Part shown: piece by piece, positions 36,561 to 44,508 of the stretch
How positions within the stretch are numbered: the stretch's first letter is position 1
Layout of the letters: each line of letters starts with the position of its first letter
Assembly: GCA_030433805.1 (NCBI GenBank)
Contig: JARUXA010000014.1
Location: forward strand, 88,308 to 152,307
DNA length: 64,000 nt
DNA from: Sphingomonas sp. PsM26
GTDB lineage: Bacteria > Pseudomonadota > Alphaproteobacteria > Sphingomonadales > Sphingomonadaceae
Direction of reading: 5' to 3'
Translations under genes and position numbers: made by a program
Notes under the pieces: generated by a model
The model's input: only the letters and a program-made list of their open reading frames with translations
What the model was told of the DNA's origin: nothing
Database searches by the model: none

Positions 36561-37384
36561 GCGACGGCGGCTTCTATCTTATGCACCGAGGGTGGCAGGA
36601 TAACCCTGTCTTCCGAAACGAAGAGTTCTCTCGTCGTGACGCCTTCGTGTGGCTGATCGAGGAGGCCGCCTATCGTCCGACGCGTGTGCATGCCAGCACC
36701 GGCGCGATCGCCCTGACGCGTGGCCAGCTTTCGCACTCGCTCCGCTTCATGGCGAAGGCGTGGAGATGGGACGAGGCGAAGGTGCGTCGGTTTCTGGCGG
36801 CGTTAGTCAAAGAGAACATAATCGACGCAGCAACCGACGCAGGCCAGACGGTCATAAGCGTCTGTAATTATGAGAAATATCAGACCATTGGCGGACAGGC
36901 CGACGCAGCGACCGACGCAGGCGCGACGCAGCAACGACGCGGCGGCGACGCAAAGAAGAATGAAGGAAAAGAAGGGAAAGAAGGAAAGAAAGAAGAGAGG
37001 GAGAGCGCACCCGCTGTCGCGGATGCTCGCTCGCTCGCTTTCAAGCCTGATCCCTTCCCTCGCCCTGATTGGGCGGATGCCACGGTCTGGGCCGACTTCC
37101 TTAAAAACCGGAAGACCAAGCGGCTGCCCAACACCGCGACAGCGCACGTCAAGTTCCTCGCCGACGTCCACCGCAACACCGATACCGACTGGCCGCCTGG
37201 CCGCCTTCTCGAGGAGGCAACCGGCCGCGGACACGGCGCAATCTACCCATCGATCAAGGAAGGAACAGGCGGACATGGCAATGCGGCAAATCGGTTCAGT
37301 GGTCCGGCTCCCCGCTCGCGAAACGGGTTCCTCAACGCAATTAACGAATCCGAGGCCAATCGCCGGCGCGCCGCGAACGGCTGA
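36557..37384 (+). CDS. replication protein with winged-helix N-domain (lambda O-like role)
   Basis: Probable origin-binding initiator of the prophage. The 275-residue protein begins GFYLMHRGWQDNPVFRNEEF and has a winged helix (TRGQLSHSLRFMAKAWRWDE, then VRRFLAALVKENIIDAATDA). A low-complexity Lys/Glu linker (about residues 130-150) and a C-domain (FPRPDWADATVWADFLKNRK) follow. Iterons and a purine-rich stretch lie within the gene, as in lambda O, so the gene probably contains the origin it acts on. Confidence 0.75.
   Translation: MSDGGFYLMHRGWQDNPVFRNEEFSRRDAFVWLIEEAAYRPTRVHASTGAIALTRGQLSHSLRFMAKAWRWDEAKVRRFLAALVKENIIDAATDAGQTVISVCNYEKYQTIGGQADAATDAGATQQRRGGDAKKNEGKEGKEGKKEERESAPAVADARSLAFKPDPFPRPDWADATVWADFLKNRKTKRLPNTATAHVKFLADVHRNTDTDWPPGRLLEEATGRGHGAIYPSIKEGTGGHGNAANRFSGPAPRSRNGFLNAINESEANRRRAANG
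36823..36953. repeat. iterons inside the replication gene: candidate phage origin
   Basis: Five exact copies of CGACGCAG (36823, 36835, 36901, 36913, 36924) and two variants (CGACGCGG at 36935, CGACGCAA at 36946), several spaced 11-12 bases apart. An A/G-only stretch of about 55 bases follows (to about 37010). Iterons followed by a low-complexity unwinding region inside the initiator gene is the plan of the lambda origin. The repeats also encode Asp-Ala runs, so protein-level repetition is a rival explanation. Confidence 0.6.
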
Positions 37385-37901
37385 GGATTGCCGCGCCCTC
37401 AAGGCTTGGGCGGAATCGCTGCCGCTCGACCAGCAGCTTGCGGCACCGCAGGAGCGGATCGAGCAGCACCTCGCATTCATGGCGGCGACGCTCCCGAGCC
37501 AAGCAATTGACGACGAAAGTGGACGCAAGCGGTTCGCGGTCTATGTCTCGTTGCTGTGCGGCTTCAGCGACGAAGCGCTCAAGCACATGGCGCGCACTGC
37601 CTGCCTGACGCTCGAGTGGTTCCCGGTCCCCATCCAGTGCCTGCAACTGGCCCGAGCATACGTCCCGCCAGTTGGCGAGCGTGAGGCCACTCTGCGCCTC
37701 TGCCACGACTTCGCGCAGAACTCGTTTGAGCGCTGGATGGACAACGTCAGCGACGGGCAGCCGATCGGCGACGTGCCCGAACAATGGCTGCGGATCGCGG
37801 TTGAGCGCGGGCCGCTTCGCCGCTTGGCCAACGGTTCGTTCGTATCGCGTCCGCTGTATCACGGACCGGGCAAGCCGCTGATGACGCTGGTGTCGGCATG
37901 A
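37275..37901 (+). CDS. second replication-region protein, function unknown
   Basis: A 208-residue protein (MAMRQIGSVVRLPARETGSS at the start, then AFMAATLPSQAIDDESGRKR and LPLDQQLAAPQERIEQHLAF). It overlaps the end of the replication gene by about 110 bases in another frame. Position fits a helicase-loader-type (lambda P) gene, but no ATPase motif is seen. ATG 37275 is the first good start. Confidence 0.6.
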   Translation: MAMRQIGSVVRLPARETGSSTQLTNPRPIAGAPRTAEDCRALKAWAESLPLDQQLAAPQERIEQHLAFMAATLPSQAIDDESGRKRFAVYVSLLCGFSDEALKHMARTACLTLEWFPVPIQCLQLARAYVPPVGEREATLRLCHDFAQNSFERWMDNVSDGQPIGDVPEQWLRIAVERGPLRRLANGSFVSRPLYHGPGKPLMTLVSA

Positions 37902-38320
37902 TGCCGCCGGTCGTAACTGCGCTGATCGAGGCGGCCCCCTCCATCCGGATCGAGGTCATGTCGCCGGCCTTCCGCAAGATCCACCTCGGCGACGGTCGTG
38001 CACTGCATCATTTCGCCGAGGGCGATGAAGGTGACGAGTTCCACGATCACCCATGGTCGTTCACGTCCGAGGTGTTGGTTGGTGGATACGCAGAGGACGT
38101 CGTTGTGCGGTTGGATCCGTTCACGCTGATGGAGCAGCGCCGCTTGCCCGGCACTGCGCACCAGGTCGACGCTTCGCACATTCATCGCATCACCCGGCTG
38201 CTCGAGCCGAAGTGCTGGACGCTGGTGACCGCAGGCCCGGCCGAGCGTGAGGTGCGGTTCTATCGGCACCGTGACGGCGGTGTGCAGTCCCGACCTTGGA
38301 ATGAAGGGTGGCCGTCATGA
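37898..38320 (+). CDS. cupin-like phage protein
   Basis: A 140-residue protein with a cupin-type metal site: GDEFHDHPWSFTSEVLVGGY (His-x-His) and a second strand TAHQVDASHIHRITRLLEP. Small cupins of this type turn up in phage genomes with unknown substrates. Coupled to both neighbours by ATGA overlaps. Confidence 0.65.
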   Translation: MMPPVVTALIEAAPSIRIEVMSPAFRKIHLGDGRALHHFAEGDEGDEFHDHPWSFTSEVLVGGYAEDVVVRLDPFTLMEQRRLPGTAHQVDASHIHRITRLLEPKCWTLVTAGPAEREVRFYRHRDGGVQSRPWNEGWPS

Positions 38321-38616
38321 AGGCGTGCGTCGACTGCCAGTGGGTCCGGCCGTTCTGGGGCAGATACGAAGGCGGTTTCAATTGCGGCCGGCCCCTACCA
38401 AGAGTTCCGGATTTGGTCCGTGGATCTGTGCCGGTCCGCTTCTCACTGAAAGCGTCGTCCGAGCGATCTAGCCTTCGCCGCTTCTTCGGGCAGGACGTGT
38501 GTGGGCCCGATGGCCTGTATTGGGAACAAGCCACCACGCCGCCGCTCGGCAAGCCTCCTGCCGGTGGCTCAGGAGTGATGCAACGTCCCCCGCTACCGCC
38601 AGCGGACGACGATTGA
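38317..38616 (+). CDS. hypothetical Cys-containing phage protein
   Basis: A 99-residue protein with KACVDCQWVRPFWGRYEGGF, then NCGRPL and QDVCGPDGLYWEQ, that is, four Cys in a pattern suggesting a metal site. Pro-rich C-terminus. Stop overlaps the next start (TGATG). Confidence 0.55.
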   Translation: MKACVDCQWVRPFWGRYEGGFNCGRPLPRVPDLVRGSVPVRFSLKASSERSSLRRFFGQDVCGPDGLYWEQATTPPLGKPPAGGSGVMQRPPLPPADDD

Positions 38617-39251
38617 TGGCGGTACCGCGGACATTCAATTCAATATCAAGGTTCAAGGGGTGGGATATGAGTAGGAAGGCAGTACGGCGCAGGGACGATA
38701 CGGATTGGTGCATCCTGCGCACCTCGGGCGGCCGGACGCTTAACTTAGCCCGCTCGCTCGCCGAGGCGGGCTTTGACGTTTGGACGCCTCGAGAGACGTT
38801 GTCGCGCCGCGTGCCTCGCAAGAAGACCATAGTGGACCGAGAGGTGGCGATCCTTCCGACATTCGTGTTCGCCCGCGCAGTGCATATCCCCGAACTCGCC
38901 GCGGCGCTGGCCCTGCCTGTCAATCCGCATCCCTCATTCTCCATCTTCCGGTATCTAGGCGACATTCCGCTGCTGGCGGATCGCGAGATGAAGAGCTTGC
39001 GCGACGTCGAGGACGTAGCCCGGCTCCGGGAGTTGAAGAAGACCCGCAACGTGGTGCCTGTGGGGGCAACTGTGACGATGAACGAGGGCGCGTTTGCGGG
39101 GCTGTCCGGCGTCGTGACGAAGAGCGATGGGAAGTTTGCGCTGGTCGCTTTCGGTGGCTCGTTCGAGGTGAATATTGCCTCTTTCCTAATTCGAACAGAC
39201 GGAGTACAGCAAGATTCACCCGGAAGTGGGGCCGCCGCTGTAGCGGCTTAG
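38616..39251 (+). CDS. NusG-like (NGN + KOW) antitermination protein candidate
   Basis: Up to 211 residues; ATG 38667, with AGGGGTGGG before it, would give 194. The NGN-like part is DTDWCILRTSGGRTLNLARS through FDVWTPRETLSRRVPRKK and ILPTFVFARA. The C-terminal KOW domain is PVGATVTMNEGAFAGLSGVV then KFALVAFGGSFEVNIASFLI. NusG paralogues such as RfaH or LoaP bind RNA polymerase and let it pass terminators. It is the last early gene and faces the 2.4 kb leader of the head genes, which is where a lambda Q-type late antiterminator would be. Confidence 0.75.
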   Translation: MAVPRTFNSISRFKGWDMSRKAVRRRDDTDWCILRTSGGRTLNLARSLAEAGFDVWTPRETLSRRVPRKKTIVDREVAILPTFVFARAVHIPELAAALALPVNPHPSFSIFRYLGDIPLLADREMKSLRDVEDVARLRELKKTRNVVPVGATVTMNEGAFAGLSGVVTKSDGKFALVAFGGSFEVNIASFLIRTDGVQQDSPGSGAAAVAA

Positions 39252-39532
39252 GCGAGTTAATCGGTCTGGCGCCCTTGAGGTGGCCGCCCTCGCCGCCCAA
39301 GCAGAAGCAAGCGCTTCTGTGGTTGTCCTACGGCATGGCAATAACACAATTCATCGCTCGGTTGACCGACTGTTCCCCACCCTGGCGGTCAGCACACCCC
39401 CTCACCGACGCGCGCTACGCGAGACATAGGCGGTCGGGCATGCCCATGATCGGCCGTCTGATCGTGAGAAAAAATTGTTATATCGTGAATGCTGGATAGC
39501 GACCCGATTGCACTCGTAATTGACGACGGCCT

Positions 39533-39667
39533 TTAGCCGCGCGTCATCAACTCCAGTTCGCTGACATGCACCCAGACTGTTGTGAGTTCGCCCTGGTCGA
39601 AGAACTCGCATTCCACTTGGTTGGGGCTTCCAACCTCGTCGTGAAAGACTGCCTTCACCAGCATCAT
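39533..39667 (-). CDS. hypothetical 44-residue protein
   Basis: MMLVKAVFHDEVGSPNQVEC followed by EFFDQGELTTVWVHVSELEL. The composition is protein-like, and GAGGCGAAGG stands about five bases before the ATG at 39667. A leftward terminator hairpin lies 84 bases upstream. No family recognised. Confidence 0.4.
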   Translation of the reverse strand: MMLVKAVFHDEVGSPNQVECEFFDQGELTTVWVHVSELELMTRG

Positions 39668-39750
39668 ACGACCTTCGCCTCTATGACGAACGATGCTATC
39701 AGCAGCTATCACGTTGCTCATCCTTCCCCGCGTCGCAGAGATGCGAAAAA

Positions 39751-39780
39751 TGGCCCGCAACGACTCATCATTGCGGGCCA
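39751..39780 (-). terminator. leftward hairpin 1 of 5
   Basis: Stem TGGCCCGCAA / TTGCGGGCCA, 10 bp perfect, loop CGACTCATCA. On the minus strand it runs into TTTTTCGC, giving an intrinsic terminator for leftward transcription. Confidence 0.75.
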
Positions 39781-40050
39781 GGGAGCGTTTCCGATTTGGA
39801 GGGAGGAAACACGGTCGGTGAGAACTCCGACATCCACAAAATAACAAAACAATTTTGGTTTAATAGCCCCTAATCGTTGTGCTCCAACGATAATTTAAGA
39901 CCGGCTTGGCCCGGTTGCGTAGGTCCTCATCCTGGAAACCCGCCACCTCACCCAGGCACACGACGCAAGACATAAGTCCTCGCTGCGCAACTGCGCTCGG
40001 CTGCCTCGTGTTGAGGGAAGATCGAAACCGCACCGAGGCAATCGAAAAAT

Positions 40051-40080
40051 AGCCCGCAGCGAAAAATCGCCGCGGGCTAG
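40051..40080 (-). terminator. leftward hairpin 2 of 5
   Basis: TAGCCCGCAGCGA / TCGCCGCGGGCTA, 13 bp with one mismatch, 4-base loop. On the minus strand it is followed by TTTTTCGA. The core (GCCCGC-GCGA) repeats that of hairpins 1 and 3. Confidence 0.75.
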
Positions 40081-40368
40081 GTACTGTCTACTTGTAAGCA
40101 AACACGCCGGACTGCCGACCGGCAAGCCTTCAGTACCATGTCGTACGATTGTTAGATATCTTTCATACGTACTAGAAAGTTTCTCGATTTTGGGTGAGGG
40201 AGAGACAATTTTTTCAAGGCAATGGTCGAACGGAAACCCAATTCGGTGTCTACTGTGACAGTAAGCCAGCTGCGAATACGACAGTAGCGACGCGGGAACG
40301 CTGAACTTTTTTTCCGCAACATCAGCTTGGTAAGCGCGCGTTTAGGCATAAGCCCATATGGCTGTCCC

Positions 40369-40626
40369 ATGGGTGAGATTGAACGGCAGGTTCCCGCGGG
40401 ACTGATAGAGCAATGGGCGGTGCATCTGCGCCGCCAACGTTCACGAGCCGCCGATACGATATGGCTGTTGGATAACGGTTTCACGGTCCACGACGGTCGC
40501 GATGGAACCCCTACCGCGGACGCGTCAGCTCGAGTTCGGCGAGAGCAGGTAGAGATTGTTACCGACGTTACCGCTCTGCTGGAGCAGTACGAAGCCATCA
40601 ACCTGCGCGGGTCTCAGTTCGCCTAA
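40369..40626 (+). CDS. hypothetical phage protein in the late leader
   Basis: An 85-residue protein (MGEIERQVPAGLIEQWAVHL, then DTIWLLDNGFTVHDGRDGTP). The composition is protein-like, and the reverse frame over it is not. It overlaps a minus-strand frame by 29 bases. ATG 40369 lacks a clear ribosome site. Confidence 0.5.
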   Translation: MGEIERQVPAGLIEQWAVHLRRQRSRAADTIWLLDNGFTVHDGRDGTPTADASARVRREQVEIVTDVTALLEQYEAINLRGSQFA

Positions 40627-40828
40627 ACTTTCCGTTCTGCGATTTCCCGACGCCCGCAATTTCAACAATTGCCCGACGAACCTGATCCATCGCAAGTGCA
40701 CCATCGATGTCATTCGCAGCAATCTTTGACGTGACCTCAAACGTGGCCTCGTCAGCGGCACGGTCGGCAAAGCGATTGATCATTTCAAAAGCTTTCGCTC
40801 GGACGGCAATGTCGTGTTTTATTTGCAC
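40598..40828 (-). CDS. hypothetical phage protein in the late leader
   Basis: A 76-residue protein starting at GTG 40828 (KHDIAVRAKAFEMINRFADR, then IDGALAMDQVRRAIVEIAGV). Helical and soluble in appearance. Convergent with, and overlapping, the plus-strand gene at 40369. Confidence 0.45.
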   Translation of the reverse strand: MQIKHDIAVRAKAFEMINRFADRAADEATFEVTSKIAANDIDGALAMDQVRRAIVEIAGVGKSQNGKFRRTETRAG

Positions 40829-40938
40829 GAGCGCCTAACCAAAGTTGGTCAATGACGTTCCTGCGTTTGCAGGCCACTGAGCTGAGTGGAGCAATCTACG
40901 TGCTCAACTGGCCCCGCCTCGGTCATCGGCACAATTAA

Positions 40939-40979
40939 GTTCACCCGCGCTTCGATGACAACCGGCGGCGCGGGTGAAC
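40939..40979. other. hairpin 3 of 5 (long loop)
   Basis: Perfect 12-bp stem GTTCACCCGCGC / GCGCGGGTGAAC with a 17-base loop. The CACCCGC core resembles hairpin 5. The minus-strand tail (TTAATTG) is a poor U-tract, so it may be a structure and not a terminator. Confidence 0.55.
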
Positions 40980-41183
40980 CTCTCCCCCGAGATTGCCTCG
41001 CTCGCTGGAGTAAACGAGCGTGACCGGGCTAGGTATCGGCGCATATTGACTTAAAGCAACCTAAGATTGGTTGGCAGCATGCGACGCACTGGAGCACGCG
41101 GCTAAAGACGCTAGCAATCGACCGTGCTCCTATTGGCCGGACCGATGGTGGGAAAGGTACGTGTGCGGTCAGCGCTGTAAAAG

Positions 41184-41213
41184 TTGCCCGCAACGACGGA
41201 TCGTTGCGGGCAA
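41184..41213 (-). terminator. leftward hairpin 4 of 5
   Basis: Perfect 13-bp stem TTGCCCGCAACGA / TCGTTGCGGGCAA with a 4-base loop. On the minus strand it is followed by CTTTTAC. Strongest hairpin of the set. Confidence 0.7.
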
Positions 41214-41492
41214 GTGAGTGTACTGAGAGCTGCCTTGGAGGGGCAGTGCGGCCCCAATACCATGCATATGTCTGAGTAAAAGAGCTAACTGCCTAGACAG
41301 CCTGCCTTTTTGATGAATTGTTTGTCATGAACGGTTTCATCGTGGATTACCGCCTTCCCCTTATCGGTCAGAACGGCCCGTCGCCGACCCAGCGACGACA
41401 CGAGGCATAGGCATCGGATAGGTAGATCGACAGTATGGGCCGTTCGCAGCCGGCGTATCACGTAAAGTTATAGAAACACACAAAGTCAAAAT

Positions 41493-41526
41493 ACCACCCG
41501 CAAATACTCTACGCGCTGCGGGTGGT
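41493..41526 (-). terminator. leftward hairpin 5 of 5
   Basis: Stem ACCACCCGCA / TGCGGGTGGT, 10 bp perfect, 14-base loop. On the minus strand it is followed by ATTTTGAC. On the plus strand it is followed by GAGTTTTGATG, so either direction is possible. Confidence 0.6.
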
Positions 41527-41612
41527 GAGTTTTGATGTTACCGCCGTTCTTTTGGCGGCCTTCTCGTCTTGATAGCGAGAGGTGAACAACACGTTAATTA
41601 AACCGGATTGTC

Positions 41613-41975
41613 ATGGCCAAGCTAAAGACGCTGCCTAGCCGCCTCGGTTCATTGAGCCCGATGCGCGGCCACCTGCCAGCGCCTGAGCGAAAGCCCGAGG
41701 CTGAGCGCAAAATGTTCTCGCCTTGGCGGGCATGGTACAACACCACGCGCTGGCGTCGCCTACGCTGGGCGCAGCTGGTCAAGGACCATTTCACCTGCAC
41801 CCGGTGCGGCAAGCTCGAAGGCGACACCGCCAAGCTGGTCTGCGACCACGTCACCCCGCACCGCGGCAGCGCCGAGCTGTTCTGGGACGAAGGCAACCTG
41901 ACGACCCTCTGCAAACCCTGCCACGACAGCGCAAAGCAGCGCGAGGAGCAGGCGGAGGGTATGCGCGGAGTTTGA
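41613..41975 (+). CDS. HNH endonuclease of the packaging module
   Basis: A 120-residue HNH nuclease. In HK97-type phages this protein stands next to cos and is needed with terminase for specific DNA cutting. Zinc ligands are in FTCTRCGKLEGD and TTLCKPCHDSAK, and the HNH core is LVCDHVTPHRGSAELFWDEG then NL. Candidate cos follows within 60 bases and TerS after 175. First gene of the late operon. Confidence 0.9.
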   Translation: MAKLKTLPSRLGSLSPMRGHLPAPERKPEAERKMFSPWRAWYNTTRWRRLRWAQLVKDHFTCTRCGKLEGDTAKLVCDHVTPHRGSAELFWDEGNLTTLCKPCHDSAKQREEQAEGMRGV

Positions 41976-42030
41976 CGCGCCCTGCGGTGCGCTGGCGGTC
42001 CTCCTGCGCGGCCTGACGCGGCCCCAGACC

Positions 42031-42128
42031 GGGGGGGGTGGGTCGGACTTCGGGGTGGGTCGACGCCTTAGACCGGTATGGCTCTCACGCAGAGAAAAAA
42101 TTCCTCTGGAGCGATCCGGGGTGCGAAC
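42031..42128. other. candidate cos / packaging-start site of the prophage
   Basis: Non-coding block between HNH and TerS. It begins with a run of eight G and ends with GTGCGAAC, directly ahead of the TerS gene. A 98-bp gap-free match to it lies in the nested element at 48562-48659: by hand count 83 of 98 identical, including 39 in a row (42057-42095). Position (HNH-cos-TerS is the HK97 order) and conservation in non-coding DNA point to cos. The cut position cannot be read from the sequence. Confidence 0.75.
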
Positions 42129-42333
42129 TAGGCCGCGGGAACCGATGCGATGAAGACTTCCCGCCCAACTGTCGACTGGCCAAGAATTGAACTCGAATAC
42201 TGCGCCAACGAAGATTCCATTAGAGAAATAGCCGATCGGCATGCAATTTCCGACACGGCTATTCGTAAGCGCGCAAAGGCAGAAAAGTGGGTTCGACTGG
42301 TTCGCACCCCGCCAAGTGCGAACCAGTGCGAAC
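42121..42333. repeat. GTGCGAAC motifs at the TerS gene: candidate TerS-binding sites
   Basis: Four copies: 42121-42128, 42316-42323 and 42326-42333 on the plus strand, and 42300-42307 inverted. The last three lie inside the 5' part of the TerS gene. In lambda the small terminase subunit binds several short repeats (R sites, cosB) beside the nick site. The same octamer forms a denser array after the cos-like block of the nested element. Confidence 0.6.
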
Positions 42334-42719
42334 CTGAGCTGACCGCACCCCCTCCCCGGCCTGTTGACCCATCTGAAGCGGTCGACCCGGTCGCGATCGC
42401 GGATGGGGGGCGCGGCTTGGTCTGGCGTATGCTCGACGAGCTCGATGCCACTACAACACGACGCGGCGAGCTCGAGGACATGATTATCGCAGCGACCGAC
42501 GGCGACGACGATACTGCCAGGCGGGAATCGATGATGCGCGCGGTCAGTCTCAGCAGCCGCGCCAACAATCTCAAGACGCTTGCGCTGGCGTTCAAAACGC
42601 TGAACGAAGCATCAGCGCCGCAAGGCAAAAAGGCCGCGGCGCAGGAACGCGCCACTCAGATCGGGGGCAGTTCCCGGTTCGGATCGATCGGCCCGCCCAA
42701 GCTGAAGGCAGTCCAGTAG
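42150..42719 (+). CDS. terS: terminase small subunit
   Basis: DNA-recognition subunit of the packaging motor. The 189-residue protein has an N-terminal helix-turn-helix (EDSIREIADRHAISDTAIRK) of the kind found in HK97-type TerS, a Pro-rich linker and a helical oligomerisation region (MMRAVSLSSRANNLKTLALA). It is located between cos and terL. It should recognise the GTGCGAAC sites beside and within its own gene. Confidence 0.85.
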   Translation: MKTSRPTVDWPRIELEYCANEDSIREIADRHAISDTAIRKRAKAEKWVRLVRTPPSANQCEPELTAPPPRPVDPSEAVDPVAIADGGRGLVWRMLDELDATTTRRGELEDMIIAATDGDDDTARRESMMRAVSLSSRANNLKTLALAFKTLNEASAPQGKKAAAQERATQIGGSSRFGSIGPPKLKAVQ

Positions 42720-42720
42720 C

Positions 42721-43947
42721 GTGCCGACTTGGTCGACCGCGAACCTCGACTGGAAGCGCAATATCCGTGAGCGGCGATCGCTGATCCCGTTTGCTCCGCT
42801 GTTCCCGGCATCGGCGGATGCCAAAATGGCGGTGTTCACATCGCTCAAGATCGTTGACGTTCCCGGCCGCCCGACATTCGGTGAGGCGTCCGACCAGTGG
42901 CTGCTCGACTTCGTGGCGGCGATCTTCGGCGCATACGACCCCGAGACCGGTCAGCAGATGATCCGGGAGTTCCTGCTCCTGATCTCGAAGAAAAATACAA
43001 AGTCGACGCTCGCTGCCGGGATCATGCTCACCGAGCTTATCTGCGGCTGGCGCGAGGAAGACGAGAACCTGATCCTCGCGCCGACGATTGAGGTCGCCGG
43101 CAACAGTTCGAAGCCAGCGTTTGCGATGATCCGCGCGGACGAAGAGCTTGCCGAGCTTCTGCATATCCAGGAGCACATCCGGCTCATCACGCACCGGGTC
43201 ACGAAGGCAACCCTGAAGGTCGTCGCCGCGGACAGCGCCACGGTGTCCGGCAAGAAGGCCAGCCGGGTCTTGGTCGATGAGCTTTGGCTGTTCGGGAAGA
43301 AGTCGACGGCGGACTCAATGCTCCGGGAGGCGACCGGCGGGCAGGTGTCACGGCCTGAGGGATACACCCTCTACCTGACGACACAGTCTGACGAGCCGCC
43401 CGCCGGGGTGTTCAAGGAGAAGCTGGCCTATTTTAGAGACGTCCGCGACGGCGTCATCAACGACCCGGAAAGCCTGCCGGTCCTCTACGAGTTTCCCGAC
43501 GAGATGGTCAAAGCGGGCGAGCACCTCGACCCCGCCAACTTCTACGTCACCAACCCCAATCTCGGCCTGTCGGTCAGCCAGAAGTGGCTGGAGAGCGAAT
43601 TCCGCAAGGTCGAGAACGCCGAGGACGGCACAAAACAGGTCTTTTATGCGAAGCATTTGAATGTGGAGATCGGTGTTGGTCTCCGACACGATGCTTGGGT
43701 CGGTGCTCTCTATTGGGAGAAGGCGAAGGCGGATAAGTCCGTCTGGGACGGCACGCTGGATCATATGTTAGAAATCGTTGAGGTCGTGGTTGCTGGAGGA
43801 GATGGTGGCGGCCTTGACGATCTATTTGGTCTGGCGCTGCTCGGTCGGCACAAGATTACTAAGCAGTGGCTTCTCTGGTGCAAGGCTTGGGCACAGCAAG
43901 ACGTTTTCGACCGGCGCAAGGATATCAAAAGCAAATTATGCGGCTGA
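42721..43947 (+). pseudogene. terL: terminase large subunit, 5' part, interrupted by the nested element
   Basis: ATPase half of the packaging motor. The segment up to residue 402 has a Walker-A-like loop in ISKKNTKSTLAAGIML, Walker B in RVLVDELWLFGKK and the QVFYAKHLNVEIG region. It breaks in DVFDRRKDI; the last seven codons before the stop come from the inserted DNA. The missing part continues in the same frame at 59283. Together they give about 561 codons, the normal length for HK97-type TerL. Start GTG 42721 lies one base after the terS stop. Confidence 0.9.
43910..43926. repeat. left attachment site (attL) of the nested element, in terL
   Basis: ACCGGCGCAAGGATATC here pairs with ACCGGCGTAAGGACATC at 59266-59282. 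The two mismatches flank AAGGA (43918-43922 and 59274-59278), so strand exchange most simply took place within or next to AAGGA. The original terL site is then ACCGGCGCAAGGACATC, and the circular element carries ACCGGCGTAAGGATATC. Confidence 0.85.
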
Positions 43948-44043
43948 AAACCGCAGAAATCAGCCATTCTTAGGGGGCTTAGGCCCCCTTTTCCTTGGCC
44001 TCGGCTATTCCCCAATCATCCCCTTTGAAACCGCAGAAAACCG
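43946..44043. repeat. candidate integrase arm sites, left end
   Basis: GAAAACCGCAGAAA (43946-43959) and GAAACCGCAGAAAACCG (44027-44043). A related GAAAACGGCAGAAAACCG stands just inside the right end (59234-59251). Repeats of one motif inside both ends of an integrase-coding element are what arm-type integrase sites look like. A second motif, GTGACACAT, is also shared (44072, 44084 and 59218). Confidence 0.55.
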
Positions 44044-44090
44044 TCGTTTTCGGGATAATCCCGGCGCGTCGGTGACACATGGAGTGACAC

Positions 44091-44300
44091 ATGAGCGACG
44101 CACACAACGAACCTGTTTCGGACCTGCTGTATGGGGTGGCGGCGATTGCCAAGCACCTGCAGCTGACGCCGAAACAGGTCTATCACTTGCACGACAAGGG
44201 CGACCTGCCGACCTTCAAAACCGGCGGCACTGTCTGCGCCCGCCGGTCGACCCTCGCCAAGCATTTCGCAGCTCAGGAAGCGGCGGCACGCAATGGGTAA
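44091..44300 (+). CDS. AlpA/HTH_17-type DNA-binding protein
   Basis: A 69-residue protein with an excisionase-like winged helix-turn-helix (LLYGVAAIAKHLQLTPKQVY, then HLHDKGDLPTFKTGG). AlpA proteins of P4-like satellites activate excision or early transcription. It is the first gene of the nested element, 165 bp from attL. A paralogue is found near the other end (57787-57990). GGAG precedes the ATG. Confidence 0.75.
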   Translation: MSDAHNEPVSDLLYGVAAIAKHLQLTPKQVYHLHDKGDLPTFKTGGTVCARRSTLAKHFAAQEAAARNG

Positions 44301-44502
44301 GCGGCGCGGAGGGGCGCAAGACGCGCGTCGGGCTGCGTCGTGGGCGGTGCACATCGTCGCAGTGGCTGAAGGCTTCCAAGCGGTGCTCTGGCCCACGCTG
44401 GACAGGCGATCTTTTGTCTATCCCGACCGCGACGCCGCCCGTCGCGCCGGTGCCCACATGGCTGAGGCTCGGCGCTGCCCGCTCATCGACGAACAGGAAT
44501 AA
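44293..44502 (+). CDS. hypothetical small protein
   Basis: A 69-residue protein (AASWAVHIVAVAEGFQAVLW, then DRDAARRAGAHMAEARRCPL). It overlaps the AlpA-like gene by eight bases and precedes the replication-like gene by six. Function not recognised. Confidence 0.6.
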   Translation: MGKRRGGAQDARRAASWAVHIVAVAEGFQAVLWPTLDRRSFVYPDRDAARRAGAHMAEARRCPLIDEQE

Positions 44503-44508
44503 TCCAGC

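Larger units (their letters stand above)
39252..41612. other. 2.4 kb mostly untranslated leader before the packaging genes
   Basis: Only three weak short genes fit here (39533-39667 minus, 40369-40626 plus, 40598-40828 minus). The rest has lower GC than the surroundings, A/T runs and five strong hairpins. Because it lies between the NusG-like gene and the HNH/cos/terminase block, it should contain the late promoter and the site where antitermination is set up. I cannot point to a convincing -35/-10 pair. Confidence 0.6.

Noticed and set aside
39895..40125. Minus-strand peptide similar to one at 39533-39847 (shared LAR-D-SLRAIFR)
   Set aside because: The shared residues are just the translation of two similar terminator hairpins, not evidence for homologous proteins.
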